From positions 1 to 54,187 of the forward strand of contig NZ_BDBA01000061.1 of the NCBI RefSeq assembly GCF_001612745.1: a stretch of 54,187 bases of DNA. Direction: 5' to 3'. This DNA is from Nocardia amamiensis NBRC 102102. GTDB lineage: Bacteria; Actinomycetota; Actinomycetes; Mycobacteriales; Mycobacteriaceae. Under the pieces are notes generated by a model. It did not search any database and was not told the origin of the DNA. It was given only the letters and a program-made list of their open reading frames with translations. The translations under genes were made by a program, and so were the position numbers. This document shows positions 16,430 through 24,402 of the stretch, piece by piece; within the stretch, counting starts at the first letter, position 1, and the number at the start of each line of letters is the position of its first letter.

Positions 16430-17290
16430 TCAGCCCTCGCCCAGCATGGGGAAGCGGCCGGAGCCGAGCAGGCCGGCGATCGCATCCATTTTCGCCTGAG
16501 GAGCGGCGTAATCCGGGTGCGCGCGCAAGACCGATGCCGCGTCGTGCAGATCGATCATCTGCTGTTCGGCTTCGGCTGCGGTGCGACCGCCAGCGCTGAC
16601 CGGATGGTGTGCGAACTCCGGTTTGTGCGGGTCGACGCGGCCGAGGGCCAGCGCCTTGTCCACTCGGCGTGAGCAGCGGCAGAACGCCGCCGGGTCGACC
16701 AGGCCGCAGGTCGCGTTCATGAAGTTGCCGAGCCGTTTCTTCGCGCGCTCCAACCGTTTCCGGTAGGCGGCCGGGGTGATGCCGAGCACCCAGGCGGCCT
16801 CGGTCGAGCTCAGCTCGAAGACATCGCCGAGCACGAAGGCGATCCGCTCGTCGCGGGCCAGACATTGCAGCATGCCCTGACTACAGGTGAGCCGCACCTC
16901 CGCGGTCAGCAATTGCGCCTCCGGTCCCCGGTAGTCCGCGTCGGCGAGCCCGTCGGCCAGTCGTTCCCGATAGGCGTCCAGACTCAGCTGCGCGGCCTCC
17001 TGCGGGGTCTGCCGTCGCAGATTCAGCAGGTAGTTGACGCCGATGCGGTAGGCCCAGGTGAGCAGCTTCGCCTCGGCGCGCCAGGTGTGCAGGTGGTCGA
17101 GGACGCGCAGCAGGATCTCCTGTGTCGCGTCCTCGGCCTCGGCGGGCCGCCAGACCATGCGCAGGGCCAGCCGGTAGAGCGGGTCCTGCAGCAGGCGCAC
17201 GACCTGCCCGATGGCGTCCCGGTCGCCCGCGACCGCGCGGGCGACCATGTCCTTCTCATCCGCCGCGACCAGGTCCTGCTCCGTGCCCAT
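16430..17290 (-). CDS. ECF-type RNA polymerase sigma factor with C-terminal Cys-containing extension
   Basis: The 286-residue product from ATG 17290 has sigma region 2 at about residues 12-85 (DPLYRLALRMVW, DATQEILLRVLDHLHTW, WAYRIGVNYLLNLRR) and region 4 at about 140-195 (GDVFELSSTEAAWVLG, ITPAAYRKRLERAKKRL). The last 90 residues form an extension with CGLVDPAAFCRCSRRV and GRVDPHKPEFAHHPV, a pattern known from several actinobacterial ECF groups, and may bind zinc or replace an anti-sigma factor. No anti-sigma gene is adjacent. An ATG 12 codons earlier (17326) is possible but adds an Arg-rich, non-conserved tail. The downstream target genes cannot be told from the sequence. Confidence 0.88.
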   Translation of the reverse strand: MGTEQDLVAADEKDMVARAVAGDRDAIGQVVRLLQDPLYRLALRMVWRPAEAEDATQEILLRVLDHLHTWRAEAKLLTWAYRIGVNYLLNLRRQTPQEAAQLSLDAYRERLADGLADADYRGPEAQLLTAEVRLTCSQGMLQCLARDERIAFVLGDVFELSSTEAAWVLGITPAAYRKRLERAKKRLGNFMNATCGLVDPAAFCRCSRRVDKALALGRVDPHKPEFAHHPVSAGGRTAAEAEQQMIDLHDAASVLRAHPDYAAPQAKMDAIAGLLGSGRFPMLGEG

Positions 17291-17395
17291 CCGGCCATCA
17301 TTCGGCCTGTCTCGTGGCCTGCGCAAGCGGCACCGGTCACCGCCTGCGCCGGAGCCGGCACGGACTCCGCCGAGCCGTTCGGCGAAGCGCCCGCG

Positions 17396-18268
17396 TCACG
17401 ACCGTGCGGCCGCCCCGAGCAGAGCGTGCCGGTCCAGCCAGTCCGCGACCGCGCGACCGATTTCGTCCGGCCGGTCCTCCGGCGCGTGGTGCCCGGCCGG
17501 ACCGATCGGCGCGACCTCGGCGCTCGCGAAGGTGGTCGCGGCCCAGTCGATCGCTTCCGGCGAACCCAGGCCGACGCCGTTCTCCAGCGCCATCAGCAAT
17601 TTGGGCACCTCGGGCGTGGCAGCCGCCCACGCGCCGTACTCGCGCACGATGGCGACCACATCGGCGGGTTCGCCGTCGAGCGGGAATTCCCGCGGCCACA
17701 CCAGCAGCGGCTTGCGCGACTCCGGGGTCGGATACGGCGCGCGGTACACGTCGTGGTCCTCGGCGGCGAGGTCGGCGACGCCCTTCGGTAGGTTGAACTC
17801 GATGAAGGTGTTCTCTTCCAGGATCATTCGCTCGCCTTCGGCGGACCGGAACTTGCGGAACAGCTCAGCGCCGAGCGGGGGCAGCTCGTCAAAGGCCATC
17901 GGCCGCAGAAAGGTCTCGATCAGCGCGATGCCACGCACCCGGCCGGGATGCCGGGCAGCCCAATGCATGCCGAGCGCGCCGCCCCAATCGTGCCCGACCA
18001 GGACCACTTGGTCCAGCCCGAGCGCGTCGAACCAAGCGTCCAGGTAGGCGGCGTGATCGGTGAAGCGGTAGCCGCTGTCGGGCTTGCCCGACCCCCCCAT
18101 CCCGATCAGGTCCGGCGCCAGCGCCCTGGTTCGATCGGCGACGTGCGGAATCACATTGCGCCACAGGTACGATGAGGTGGGGTTGCCGTGCAGGAACACC
18201 ACCGGGGTCGAACCCTCGCTGGTGTCGCGGTAGTGGAGAAACGAGTCGAGTACTTCGACGGTAGGCAT
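17396..18268 (-). CDS. Haloalkane dehalogenase (alpha/beta hydrolase)
   Basis: The 290-residue protein matches the DhaA/LinB subfamily. N29 (HGNPTSSYLW) and W95 next to the nucleophile D94 (GHDWGG) form the halide-binding pair, E118 (ALIETFLRP) is the catalytic acid, and H260 (GHHAPED) the base. All lie exactly 12 residues earlier than in Rhodococcus DhaA (N41, D106, W107, E130, H272), which supports dehalogenase rather than general hydrolase activity. The enzyme hydrolyses carbon-halogen bonds in haloalkanes to alcohols. ATG 18268 follows GGAAGGAC at good distance, and the longer frame upstream is discarded. Start and neighbours suggest a single gene; the sigma factor gene lies downstream on the same strand after 105 bp. 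Confidence 0.9.
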   Translation of the reverse strand: MPTVEVLDSFLHYRDTSEGSTPVVFLHGNPTSSYLWRNVIPHVADRTRALAPDLIGMGGSGKPDSGYRFTDHAAYLDAWFDALGLDQVVLVGHDWGGALGMHWAARHPGRVRGIALIETFLRPMAFDELPPLGAELFRKFRSAEGERMILEENTFIEFNLPKGVADLAAEDHDVYRAPYPTPESRKPLLVWPREFPLDGEPADVVAIVREYGAWAAATPEVPKLLMALENGVGLGSPEAIDWAATTFASAEVAPIGPAGHHAPEDRPDEIGRAVADWLDRHALLGAAARS

Positions 18269-18943
18269 GTGGTCGTCCTTCCAGGTTCCGGTTTGCTTGC
18301 CTTCACCTGGTTTCGACACACGATCACGGCCGCCTGTGACCGGCCGCGTGGTGACACTCGTCACAGGTGTCGATGCGGTGCCACAGTACGCGTACATCCG
18401 TAGTCATGCAGTAGATGCATGGTGGAAACTGACAATCATCTGAGAAATTTTCCGGAACATTTGAACGAACTTGCCAATCGCCGTCCCGGCTATCTACTGT
18501 CTCGATACGTAGAATCAAGCATGATCGAGATGGAGCGAAAAGGTGCTGGTGCGCAAGCGGCTACAGGTCGCCCGACCCACCCGCACCGGGCGGATCCCGA
18601 TCATCCCTGATCGTCACGAGTGAGTCCGGAGCAGGCGCGGCTCGACACCTCGGGACCTCCCCCTCATCAGCCCCGTGGTGTCGTCCCAGTGCGGTCTTCG
18701 GAGTGGACAACCATCCGCACAACCGCGCGGTGCCAGGCCTCCTCGTGATGAACCGCCCCCGAATCGGCGCCGGCACGGCGATTCGGGGGCGGGCCCATCT
18801 CTGCTGTCCAACTGCCTTGGCGCACCAGTCCGATCCGGGTAGCTGTGCCGAATCTCATATGCGCCGTGCGTTTGTGTCGGCGCGGCCAGTGGATATTTTG
18901 ACGCCGGTTACAGTTTCCGGTGGGTTCGGCGTTAGGAAGTTCG
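18269..18943. other. Long intergenic region with a strong orphan hairpin
   Basis: These 675 bp between divergent genes hold no convincing protein gene. The part 18400-18530 is richer in A/T. A possible -10 element TAGAAT lies at 18510-18515, followed by a short frame starting with GTG at 18543 (26 Arg-rich residues, preceded by GGAGCGAAAAG). A perfect 13-bp hairpin is at 18754-18791. A small RNA or leader transcript is possible (see findings). Confidence 0.4.
18754..18791. terminator. Perfect 13-bp hairpin in a gene-free region
   Basis: CGCCCCCGAATCG (18754-18766) and CGATTCGGGGGCG (18779-18791) are perfect inverted repeats around a GC-rich 12-nt loop. No annotated gene ends near it on either strand, so it either terminates an unseen transcript or acts in the leader of the HNH nuclease gene at 18944. 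Confidence 0.55.
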
Positions 18944-19660
18944 ATGAAATCCACAGCACACCGCCTGGCCCTGATCAGCGTCATGGTCGCGACTTCTCTC
19001 GGATTGGTCTCTTGCGCCCACCTCGGAACCAGCGAGTCGTCCGCGGCGACAGGTTGCGGTTCCGGCGGCAAGGCGTGCGCCGCCGCCATACCCGGCCGCG
19101 AGGCCATCGCCCTACTGAACTCCCTGCGCGTCGCGGACCGCGCCCCCAAAACCGGTTACAGCCGAGAGGAATTCGGCCCGCCGTGGTCGGACAACGTGTC
19201 GGTGCCCGGCGGCAACAACGGTTGCGACACCCGCAACGACATCCTGCAGCGCGACCTGACCGCCGTGACGTTCAAGTCGGGCAAGTGCATCGTCGCCACC
19301 GGAACGCTCGACGACCCCTACACGGCCAAGACCATTCAGTTCACGCGCGGCGTGAAGTCATCCGATGATGTGCAGATCGACCACGTCGTCGCGCTCTCGG
19401 ATGCGTGGCAAAAAGGCGCTCAGAGGCTTTCCGCCGAACGCCGCCGCGACCTGGCGAACGACCCGCTGAACTTGGCGGCCGCAGACGGCCCCACCAACCA
19501 GTCCAAGAGCGATTCCGACGCGGCGGAATGGCTGCCGCCGAACAAGGGCTTCCACTGCGCCTACGTGACCAGGCAGATTCAGGTGAAGGCCACCTACCAG
19601 CTCTGGGTTACCCAGCCCGAGAAAGACGCCATGGCCCGCGTACTGAGCGGCTGTCCCTGA
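18944..19660 (+). CDS. Secreted lipoprotein HNH endonuclease (DUF1524/GmrSD-like fold)
   Basis: ATG 18944 follows AGGAAG (18934-18939) and gives a typical lipoprotein signal: basic start MKSTAHR, hydrophobic core, and lipobox LVSC with C24 as lipid-modified residue. The mature protein of about 215 residues has the HNH core QIDHVVALSDAW (DH catalytic pair), then NDPLNLAAADGPTNQSK and WLPPNKGFHCAYVTR, the pattern of secreted bacterial HNH nucleases. Pairs of cysteines (NNGCDTRND, GKCIVATG) may be disulfide-bonded. It would act at the cell surface on extracellular DNA, for nutrient use or defence. It is a single gene, convergent with the SnoaL-like gene ending at 19671. Confidence 0.9.
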   Translation: MKSTAHRLALISVMVATSLGLVSCAHLGTSESSAATGCGSGGKACAAAIPGREAIALLNSLRVADRAPKTGYSREEFGPPWSDNVSVPGGNNGCDTRNDILQRDLTAVTFKSGKCIVATGTLDDPYTAKTIQFTRGVKSSDDVQIDHVVALSDAWQKGAQRLSAERRRDLANDPLNLAAADGPTNQSKSDSDAAEWLPPNKGFHCAYVTRQIQVKATYQLWVTQPEKDAMARVLSGCP

Positions 19661-19670
19661 ACGGCACTCG

Positions 19671-20114
19671 TCAGGCGACCCCGATGTACTGGTGGTCCCA
19701 CCGGATCCGGCCGTTGTCGTCCAGCGCGATGACGTCGTATCCGCCGCCGACCACCGCGCCGTCGGCCTTGGTCACCATGTGCCAGGTGATGCCGATCAGG
19801 TTCACCGACAGGCGTATCGCCGGTCCCTTCGCCGTGAACACGTGCTCGCCCGGAGCGACGAACTCGTCGTAGGCGCGGTCGACGCGGCGATTCAGCGCTT
19901 CGTAGCCGCGGATTTCCACGGTCGGGATCGGAAAGGACAGCGCGGACAGCGCTTCCCGCATCGCCTGCGGCGGGTCGACCAGCACTTGGGCTCCGTCCGC
20001 CGACCACAGCTGCCGGATGCGCTGGTACCTGGCCTCGGCGTCGGGCTCGTTCCACAGCGCGACATACCGCTCGGCGAAGTTCGTCAGTTCCTGCTCATCG
20101 AGTTGGTTGCTCAT
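19671..20114 (-). CDS. SnoaL-like / NTF2-fold protein
   Basis: The 147-residue protein has the cone-shaped NTF2 fold signature: an N-terminal helix with FAERYVALWNEPDAEARYQRI, a second helix with IRGYEALNRRVDRAYDEFV, and the beta sheet ending in VIALDDNGRIRWDHQYIGVA. This family includes enzymes, binding proteins and catalytically dead members, so function cannot be set. ATG 20114 is supported by family length; the upstream frame overlaps the regulatory region. It is divergent from the MLTR-type XRE regulator at 20200 with only 85 bp between, which makes it the likely target of that regulator. Confidence 0.85.
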   Translation of the reverse strand: MSNQLDEQELTNFAERYVALWNEPDAEARYQRIRQLWSADGAQVLVDPPQAMREALSALSFPIPTVEIRGYEALNRRVDRAYDEFVAPGEHVFTAKGPAIRLSVNLIGITWHMVTKADGAVVGGGYDVIALDDNGRIRWDHQYIGVA

Positions 20115-20149
20115 ACGGCAGAGCTTGGCCGGTCGTCCGATCGTGTGCG

Positions 20150-20165
20150 ATTCCCCGCAGGGTAT
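20150..20165. promoter_or_regulatory. Candidate operator between SnoaL-like and XRE genes
   Basis: ATTCCCCGCAGGGTAT is a near-perfect dyad (6 of 8 bases per half-site pair) in the 85 bp between the divergent genes. XRE regulators with an MmyB-like ligand-binding domain often repress a divergent gene from such a site. Proposed from symmetry and position only. Confidence 0.35.
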
Positions 20166-20199
20166 GGCGAGCGACCGCGCGGCGACCGATACTGCTGCT

Positions 20200-20991
20200 A
20201 TGACGACGGCGACGGAACCCACCGGGTTCGCCCGGCAGCTCCGGCATTGGCGGACGCTGCGCCGGGTCAGTCAACTCGACCTCGCGATCCGCGCGGACAC
20301 CACGCAGCGCCACCTGAGCTTCCTGGAGCAGGGGCGCTCGCGACCGGGACGCACGATGGTGGTGCGACTGGCCGAATCGCTGGAACTCTCGCTGCGCGAG
20401 CGCAACGGACTACTGCTCGCCGCCGGCTACGCGCCGGTCTTCCCCGAATCGGAGCTCGGCACCACGGAATTGGCGCCGGTACTGGAGGCGCTGCGCGCCA
20501 TCCTGGACGGTCATCTGCCCTACCCGGCACTGGTTGTGCGACCCTACGGCATCCTGCTCGCCGCCAACGCCGCCTTCGATGTGCTCGCCGAGGGCGCCGC
20601 GCCGTGGCTGCTGGAACCTCCGGTCAACGTGCTGCGGCTCGCGCTGCACCCTGAGGGATTGGCCGCGCGAGTGGTCAACCTGCCGGAATGGGGCAGGCAT
20701 GTCACCGAGGCGCTGCGCGGCCGGATGGCACGCAGCCCCGACCCGGCCCTGGAGGAGCTGATCGCCGAGTTGGAAGGCTATCTGCCGCACGCCGATCCGG
20801 GCCCGGACCACCTCGGCTTCGCGGTACCGCTGCGGCTGCGCTGCGCCGCAGGCGAGTTGCGCTTGATCACCACACTCACCTCCTTCGCCACCGCCGTCGA
20901 CATCACGCTCGCCGAACTCCAGCTGGAGGCGTTCCTCCCCGGCGACGAGCAGACCGCGCGCATTCTGCGCGACCGCGCCGCGCGCCGGTAG
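20200..20991 (+). CDS. XRE regulator with MmyB-like (MLTR) ligand-binding domain
   Basis: The 263-residue protein has an N-terminal helix-turn-helix (residues about 10-70: ARQLRHWRTLRRVSQLDLA, then TQRHLSFLEQGRSRPGR) and a C-terminal domain of the MmyB-like ligand-binding type (PALVVRPYGILLAANAAFDVL, LLEPPVNVLRLALHPEGLA, PLRLRCAAGELRLITTLTSF). Proteins of this kind usually repress an adjacent oxidoreductase or NTF2-like gene and respond to a small molecule. ATG 20200 is chosen because the longer upstream frame runs through the divergent gene. Third-position GC is typical of the chromosome. Confidence 0.92.
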   Translation: MTTATEPTGFARQLRHWRTLRRVSQLDLAIRADTTQRHLSFLEQGRSRPGRTMVVRLAESLELSLRERNGLLLAAGYAPVFPESELGTTELAPVLEALRAILDGHLPYPALVVRPYGILLAANAAFDVLAEGAAPWLLEPPVNVLRLALHPEGLAARVVNLPEWGRHVTEALRGRMARSPDPALEELIAELEGYLPHADPGPDHLGFAVPLRLRCAAGELRLITTLTSFATAVDITLAELQLEAFLPGDEQTARILRDRAARR

Positions 20992-21004
20992 CGTTCGTCA
21001 ACGA

Positions 21005-21110
21005 GCACCACCGCCTGGTCCCCCGCACGATCAGCCGCTGGTTCACCAGCTCGACGTACGAGCGGCCCCGGTCCGGGCAGCGCGCCAGAAAGCGCCTATT
21101 CCAGGATCGG
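21005..21110 (-). pseudogene. Remnant of the C-terminal end of a LysR gene
   Basis: Bases 21029-21065 match 21224-21260, inside the end of the intact LysR gene, with four mismatches in 37. On the minus strand the remnant encodes RSYVELVNQRLIVRG, compared with RPHVELVYQRLIAAA in the intact protein. Nothing of the helix-turn-helix or effector domain remains. Confidence 0.65.
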
Positions 21111-21202
21111 CCTGGTCCGACAGCGCAATCAAGGCCTGCCCGATTCAGACGCAGAGCGATAACGCGGGCTGAGAGGCCTGTGGGTGCCACGCTCATCCTG
21201 GC

Positions 21203-22126
21203 TCACCACTGCTCGGCCGCCGCGATCAGTCGCTGGTACACCAGCTCGACGTGCGGGCGGGCGACCGCGCCGGGCCGGCGCACCAGGAACCCCGTGTTGA
21301 TCGGCGGGTCGTCCGGTTTCAGCAGCGCCACCAGGGCTCCCGAATCCAATTCGGCCGCGCAGAGGTAACGCGGCAGCACGCTGATACCCGCGCCCGCCGC
21401 GACCGCCGCGGTGACCGCGCGCAGGTCCGCGACGACGAGCGCCGCCGCCGCGGTGAGCCGGATGCCGAAGACGTGTCGCCAGTACCTCCGCAGGATCGGC
21501 AGGTCCGCGGCATAGCTGATCAGCGGGACGCCGGACAACGCTTCCTGGCCTTTGGAGCGCAACCGCTCCATGTCGATCCGCGCGGCGACCGACGGCGCGG
21601 CCACCAGGACGAATTCCTCGTCGGTCAGCGGTTCGGCGACCAGCGTCCGGCCTCTTGGCCGAACCGTGGACACCACCAGGTCATAGTGTCCGGCGCGCAG
21701 CCCACCGAGCAGCTCGTCCGACAGTCCCGCCTCGACCACCAGCCGCACGCCCCGGGCGATCAGTGCCGCCAACGCCGGGAGCGCCTGCACCGCAAGGAAT
21801 TCGGCGGGACCGGCCAACCTCACCGCGGGTTGCGGCGCGGGCTCGGCACGACGGGCCGGCCCCGCCACGGTGTCCAGCGCGTCCAGCGGTGCGGCGATCC
21901 GCGCCGCCAGCTGGGTCGCCGCCGCAGTCGGCGCCACCCCGCGGGGCAGTCGGTCGAACAGCCGTGCGCCCAGCCGCTTCTCCAACGCCTGCAACTGACC
22001 GGTGACCGTCGGCTGGGACAGCCCCACCAGCCGGGCCCCCGCCGTGATCGACCCTGCGCGGTGCACGGCCAGGAAGGTGCGCAGTTGGTTCAGATCGACA
22101 TTCCCATCGGAATCCCTATCGTTCAC
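21203..22126 (-). CDS. LysR-family transcriptional regulator
   Basis: The 307-residue protein has the winged helix-turn-helix at residues about 12-70 (LNQLRTFLAVHRAGSITAGA, then SQPTVTGQLQALEKRLGARLF) and the two-lobed effector domain, with YDLVVSTVRPRGRTL and AAGAGISVLPRYL typical of the hinge and lobes. It lies downstream of an FAD monooxygenase gene on the same strand, separated by a strong terminator hairpin, so it is transcribed separately. LysR regulators usually act on a neighbouring divergent gene; none is divergent here, so its target is unclear. Confidence 0.93.
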   Translation of the reverse strand: MNDRDSDGNVDLNQLRTFLAVHRAGSITAGARLVGLSQPTVTGQLQALEKRLGARLFDRLPRGVAPTAAATQLAARIAAPLDALDTVAGPARRAEPAPQPAVRLAGPAEFLAVQALPALAALIARGVRLVVEAGLSDELLGGLRAGHYDLVVSTVRPRGRTLVAEPLTDEEFVLVAAPSVAARIDMERLRSKGQEALSGVPLISYAADLPILRRYWRHVFGIRLTAAAALVVADLRAVTAAVAAGAGISVLPRYLCAAELDSGALVALLKPDDPPINTGFLVRRPGAVARPHVELVYQRLIAAAEQW

Positions 22127-22164
22127 CGCGCAAGTCTATTCCCTAGCCGATGCACCCCGCGCTC

Positions 22165-22199
22165 GAAGTCCTGCCGGTCCGGTGAACCGGCAGGACTTC
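22165..22199 (-). terminator. Perfect 14-bp terminator hairpin of the FAD monooxygenase gene
   Basis: GAAGTCCTGCCGGT (22165-22178) and ACCGGCAGGACTTC (22186-22199) pair perfectly around a 7-nt loop, 5 bp after the stop codon of the monooxygenase. It isolates the downstream LysR gene. Confidence 0.85.
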
Positions 22200-22203
22200 A
22201 CCA

Positions 22204-23406
22204 CTAGGCCGCCGCGAGTTCGCGATCCGCGGGCGCGTCCCAGTCGATCCGGTAGCGCTGCTCGGGACCCATGGTCTTCTCCGGGTTCATCACCGTCTTG
22301 ATCATGAGCGGCGCGAGCAGCTGCATCATCTTGCGCCCCACCGGCCCCGGCGTCTTGCTGTGGTTGATCTTCGCCGCACGCGCCGCGACACCCTCCACAC
22401 GGCCGCGCCGCAAACGCTCGTAGACCGCGAACGCCTCCGGGGCGGGCAGATCGCGCAGGCAGCGGGCCAGCTGCACGGCGCTCTCGATGGCCAGCGACGC
22501 GCCCTGGCCGGAACTGTTGGACGGCGCGTGCACCGCGTCGCCGACCAGCACCATCCGTCCGCGGTACCAATGCGGCACCGGCGGCATGATGTGCAGCGCC
22601 CCGACCACCTCCAACTGCTCCTCGGTGGTGCGCCTGGCCAGTTCGCCACCCGGCGTGTCCTCGCCGTAGGTCTCGCGCAGAATCTTCAGCCACTGTGCGC
22701 TGGGGATGGCTCGCGCCGCGGTGAGCGACAGGTACTCCTTGTGCGGCAAGTTGGCGCCCCATGCCACCCGCCCGTCCCCCATCGGCCAGTACAGGTAGTA
22801 CGCGCGCTTGCCGAACGCGAAAGTCATGCTGTCCGGCGGGATGTCGGCGTCGCACTCGGTGATCGCGCCGAAGCCGAGCATGCCGGTGTAGTCGGGGCCC
22901 GGCGCATTCGGGTCGATCAGCGTGCGCACGGTCGAGCGGATGCCGTCGGCGCCGATCAGAACGTCGGCGGTGGCGGTGCTGCCGTCGGTGAATCGGGCGG
23001 TGACGCCCGACTCGTCCTCGCGCACATCGAGCAGGCGCTTGTTGTACTCGAACGGGACGCCCGCCTCGACCGCGTGCCGGTGCAACGCCTGGTGCAGTTC
23101 GCTCCGATCGACCAACTGCAGCGGCGGCAGGCCGGACAGGATCGGCAGGGACAGCCGCTTGTCTCCCACGGACATGCTCATCCCCCTGACCGGGAGCGCG
23201 ATATCGCGCACGGGATCACCCGCTCCGATGATGTCGAGCGCGGCGACGCCGTTCGGCGCGAGCGCGAGTCCGCTGCCGATGCCGTAGGACGGGCCGGGAT
23301 AGGCCTCGTAGACGCGGGCGTCGATGCCCGCTTTGCGCAGGGCCGTCGCGACGACGGGTCCGGCGATGCCGCCTCCGATGACCAGGGCGGTACGTGTTGT
23401 GGACAT
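22204..23406 (-). CDS. FAD-dependent monooxygenase (group A hydroxylase type)
   Basis: The 400-residue protein begins with the dinucleotide fold VIGGGIAGPVVATALRKAG (residues 9-27), has the DG motif VLIGADGIRSTVR in the middle, and the GD motif GRMVLVGDAVHAPSNSSGQG that binds the FAD ribityl chain. This is the layout of aromatic hydroxylases such as para-hydroxybenzoate hydroxylase, also found in tetracycline-inactivating and antibiotic-tailoring enzymes. The substrate cannot be read from sequence. ATG 23406 follows GGAGA at good distance. A PadR regulator lies just upstream on the same strand and probably controls it. Confidence 0.92.
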   Translation of the reverse strand: MSTTRTALVIGGGIAGPVVATALRKAGIDARVYEAYPGPSYGIGSGLALAPNGVAALDIIGAGDPVRDIALPVRGMSMSVGDKRLSLPILSGLPPLQLVDRSELHQALHRHAVEAGVPFEYNKRLLDVREDESGVTARFTDGSTATADVLIGADGIRSTVRTLIDPNAPGPDYTGMLGFGAITECDADIPPDSMTFAFGKRAYYLYWPMGDGRVAWGANLPHKEYLSLTAARAIPSAQWLKILRETYGEDTPGGELARRTTEEQLEVVGALHIMPPVPHWYRGRMVLVGDAVHAPSNSSGQGASLAIESAVQLARCLRDLPAPEAFAVYERLRRGRVEGVAARAAKINHSKTPGPVGRKMMQLLAPLMIKTVMNPEKTMGPEQRYRIDWDAPADRELAAA

Positions 23407-23585
23407 AGGTGTCTCCAGGATTCGTGCGATACGGGTTTCGGTTGCCCGAACCAACCCGCGCGCCATCCACCCGGTTATCCTGTGGTTGCCAGCCTTGTAG
23501 CCGGGTGCGCGTCGCGGGCGCGGTTCGAGACTGTTCGATCGGCCCCGGCGGTGGTGTTGCCGCACCTCGCCGGGTCCGGTTTCGG

Positions 23586-24230
23586 CTAGCTCTCGGCCAT
23601 CCCCCTCTCCACCAGATCGGCGACCTCGGACTGTCGCATGCCACGGTCGTGCCACTCACGCCACTGCGCCAGACCGGGGAAGGTGCCCTCGGTCAGCTCG
23701 TCGCGCAGCGAACGCGTCCATGCCGCTTCGGCTTCCAGCATCGCCACCCCGAATTCGGTTTCGACGATGAACAGCCGGGGCAGCGTTGTGCTGAGTTCGT
23801 CGAGTTCGCGGCGCACCGTCCCGATGGTCCGCTCCAGCGCGTCGAGGCGTTTGCCGAGCAACTCGATCACTTCGCCGGGCGGCAGCACCGCGAGAATGGA
23901 CAGACCCGCGACGAAGCGGTGCTGTTCCGGCTCCGGAGTGGACAGCAGTTCCCTGGTCCAGTCGGCCATCTCGGCGCGGCCCGCGCCGGTGATCTGGTAG
24001 ATCACCCGCTCCGGCCGCGCGCCCTCGCGTTCACTGCCGACGACCTCGAGGAAGCCGACCTTCGCCATGTTCTGCACGACGGTGTAGAGCGAACCCCACT
24101 TGATCGTCATGTCCTGGTCTTTGCCCCGGTCGCGCAGGGTCTGCGCGATCTCGTAGCGATGCATCGGCCGCTCGACGATCACGGACAGCACCGCGAGCGC
24201 CAGCAGGTTGTCGACCTTGCGTTTCTTCAT
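23586..24230 (-). CDS. PadR-family transcriptional regulator
   Basis: The 214-residue protein has the PadR winged helix at residues 5-90 (LLALAVLSVIVERPMHRYEI, KWGSLYTVVQNMAKVGFLEV, PERVIYQITGAGRAEM) and a C-terminal helical domain with a coiled coil (LLGKRLDALERTIGTVRREL) used for dimerisation. ATG 24230 is preceded by AAAGGAGG, a very strong ribosome binding site. PadR proteins repress genes for phenolic detoxification or drug efflux and often their own promoter; the FAD monooxygenase that follows after 179 bp is the obvious target. Confidence 0.93.
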   Translation of the reverse strand: MKKRKVDNLLALAVLSVIVERPMHRYEIAQTLRDRGKDQDMTIKWGSLYTVVQNMAKVGFLEVVGSEREGARPERVIYQITGAGRAEMADWTRELLSTPEPEQHRFVAGLSILAVLPPGEVIELLGKRLDALERTIGTVRRELDELSTTLPRLFIVETEFGVAMLEAEAAWTRSLRDELTEGTFPGLAQWREWHDRGMRQSEVADLVERGMAES

Positions 24231-24245
24231 CGCGGCACCTCCTTT

Positions 24246-24275
24246 ACTCGTCTACGAATATACGTGCACGAGTAT
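24246..24275. promoter_or_regulatory. Candidate PadR operator
   Basis: TACTCGT (24246-24252) and ACGAGTA (24269-24275) form a perfect inverted repeat with a 16-bp A/T-richer centre, 16 bp upstream of the padR start codon. The placement suits autorepression. Not tested. Confidence 0.45.
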
Positions 24276-24402
24276 TGCAGCGCAAGTGGCTCACGCGAGC
24301 ACGGACTCCTCCTCGCGTGCCTGGTCTTCCAGCAACTTGGTGGCGATGTTCGTCAGGGCCGATGTTGCCGCCGAGGTGAGATCCCAGCGACACGGCAGCG
24401 AA

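Noticed and set aside
18324..18518. 64-codon minus-strand frame upstream of the dehalogenase
   Set aside because: Contains several Cys and His, but overlaps the likely promoter and has no supported start.
18419..18610. 63-codon plus-strand frame in the gene-free region
   Set aside because: No ribosome binding site, and the second half is His/Pro/Ala-rich; not convincing.
23432..23458. CGGGTT-N15-AACCCG dyad before the FAD monooxygenase
   Set aside because: Only six bases per arm in GC-rich DNA; could easily occur by chance.
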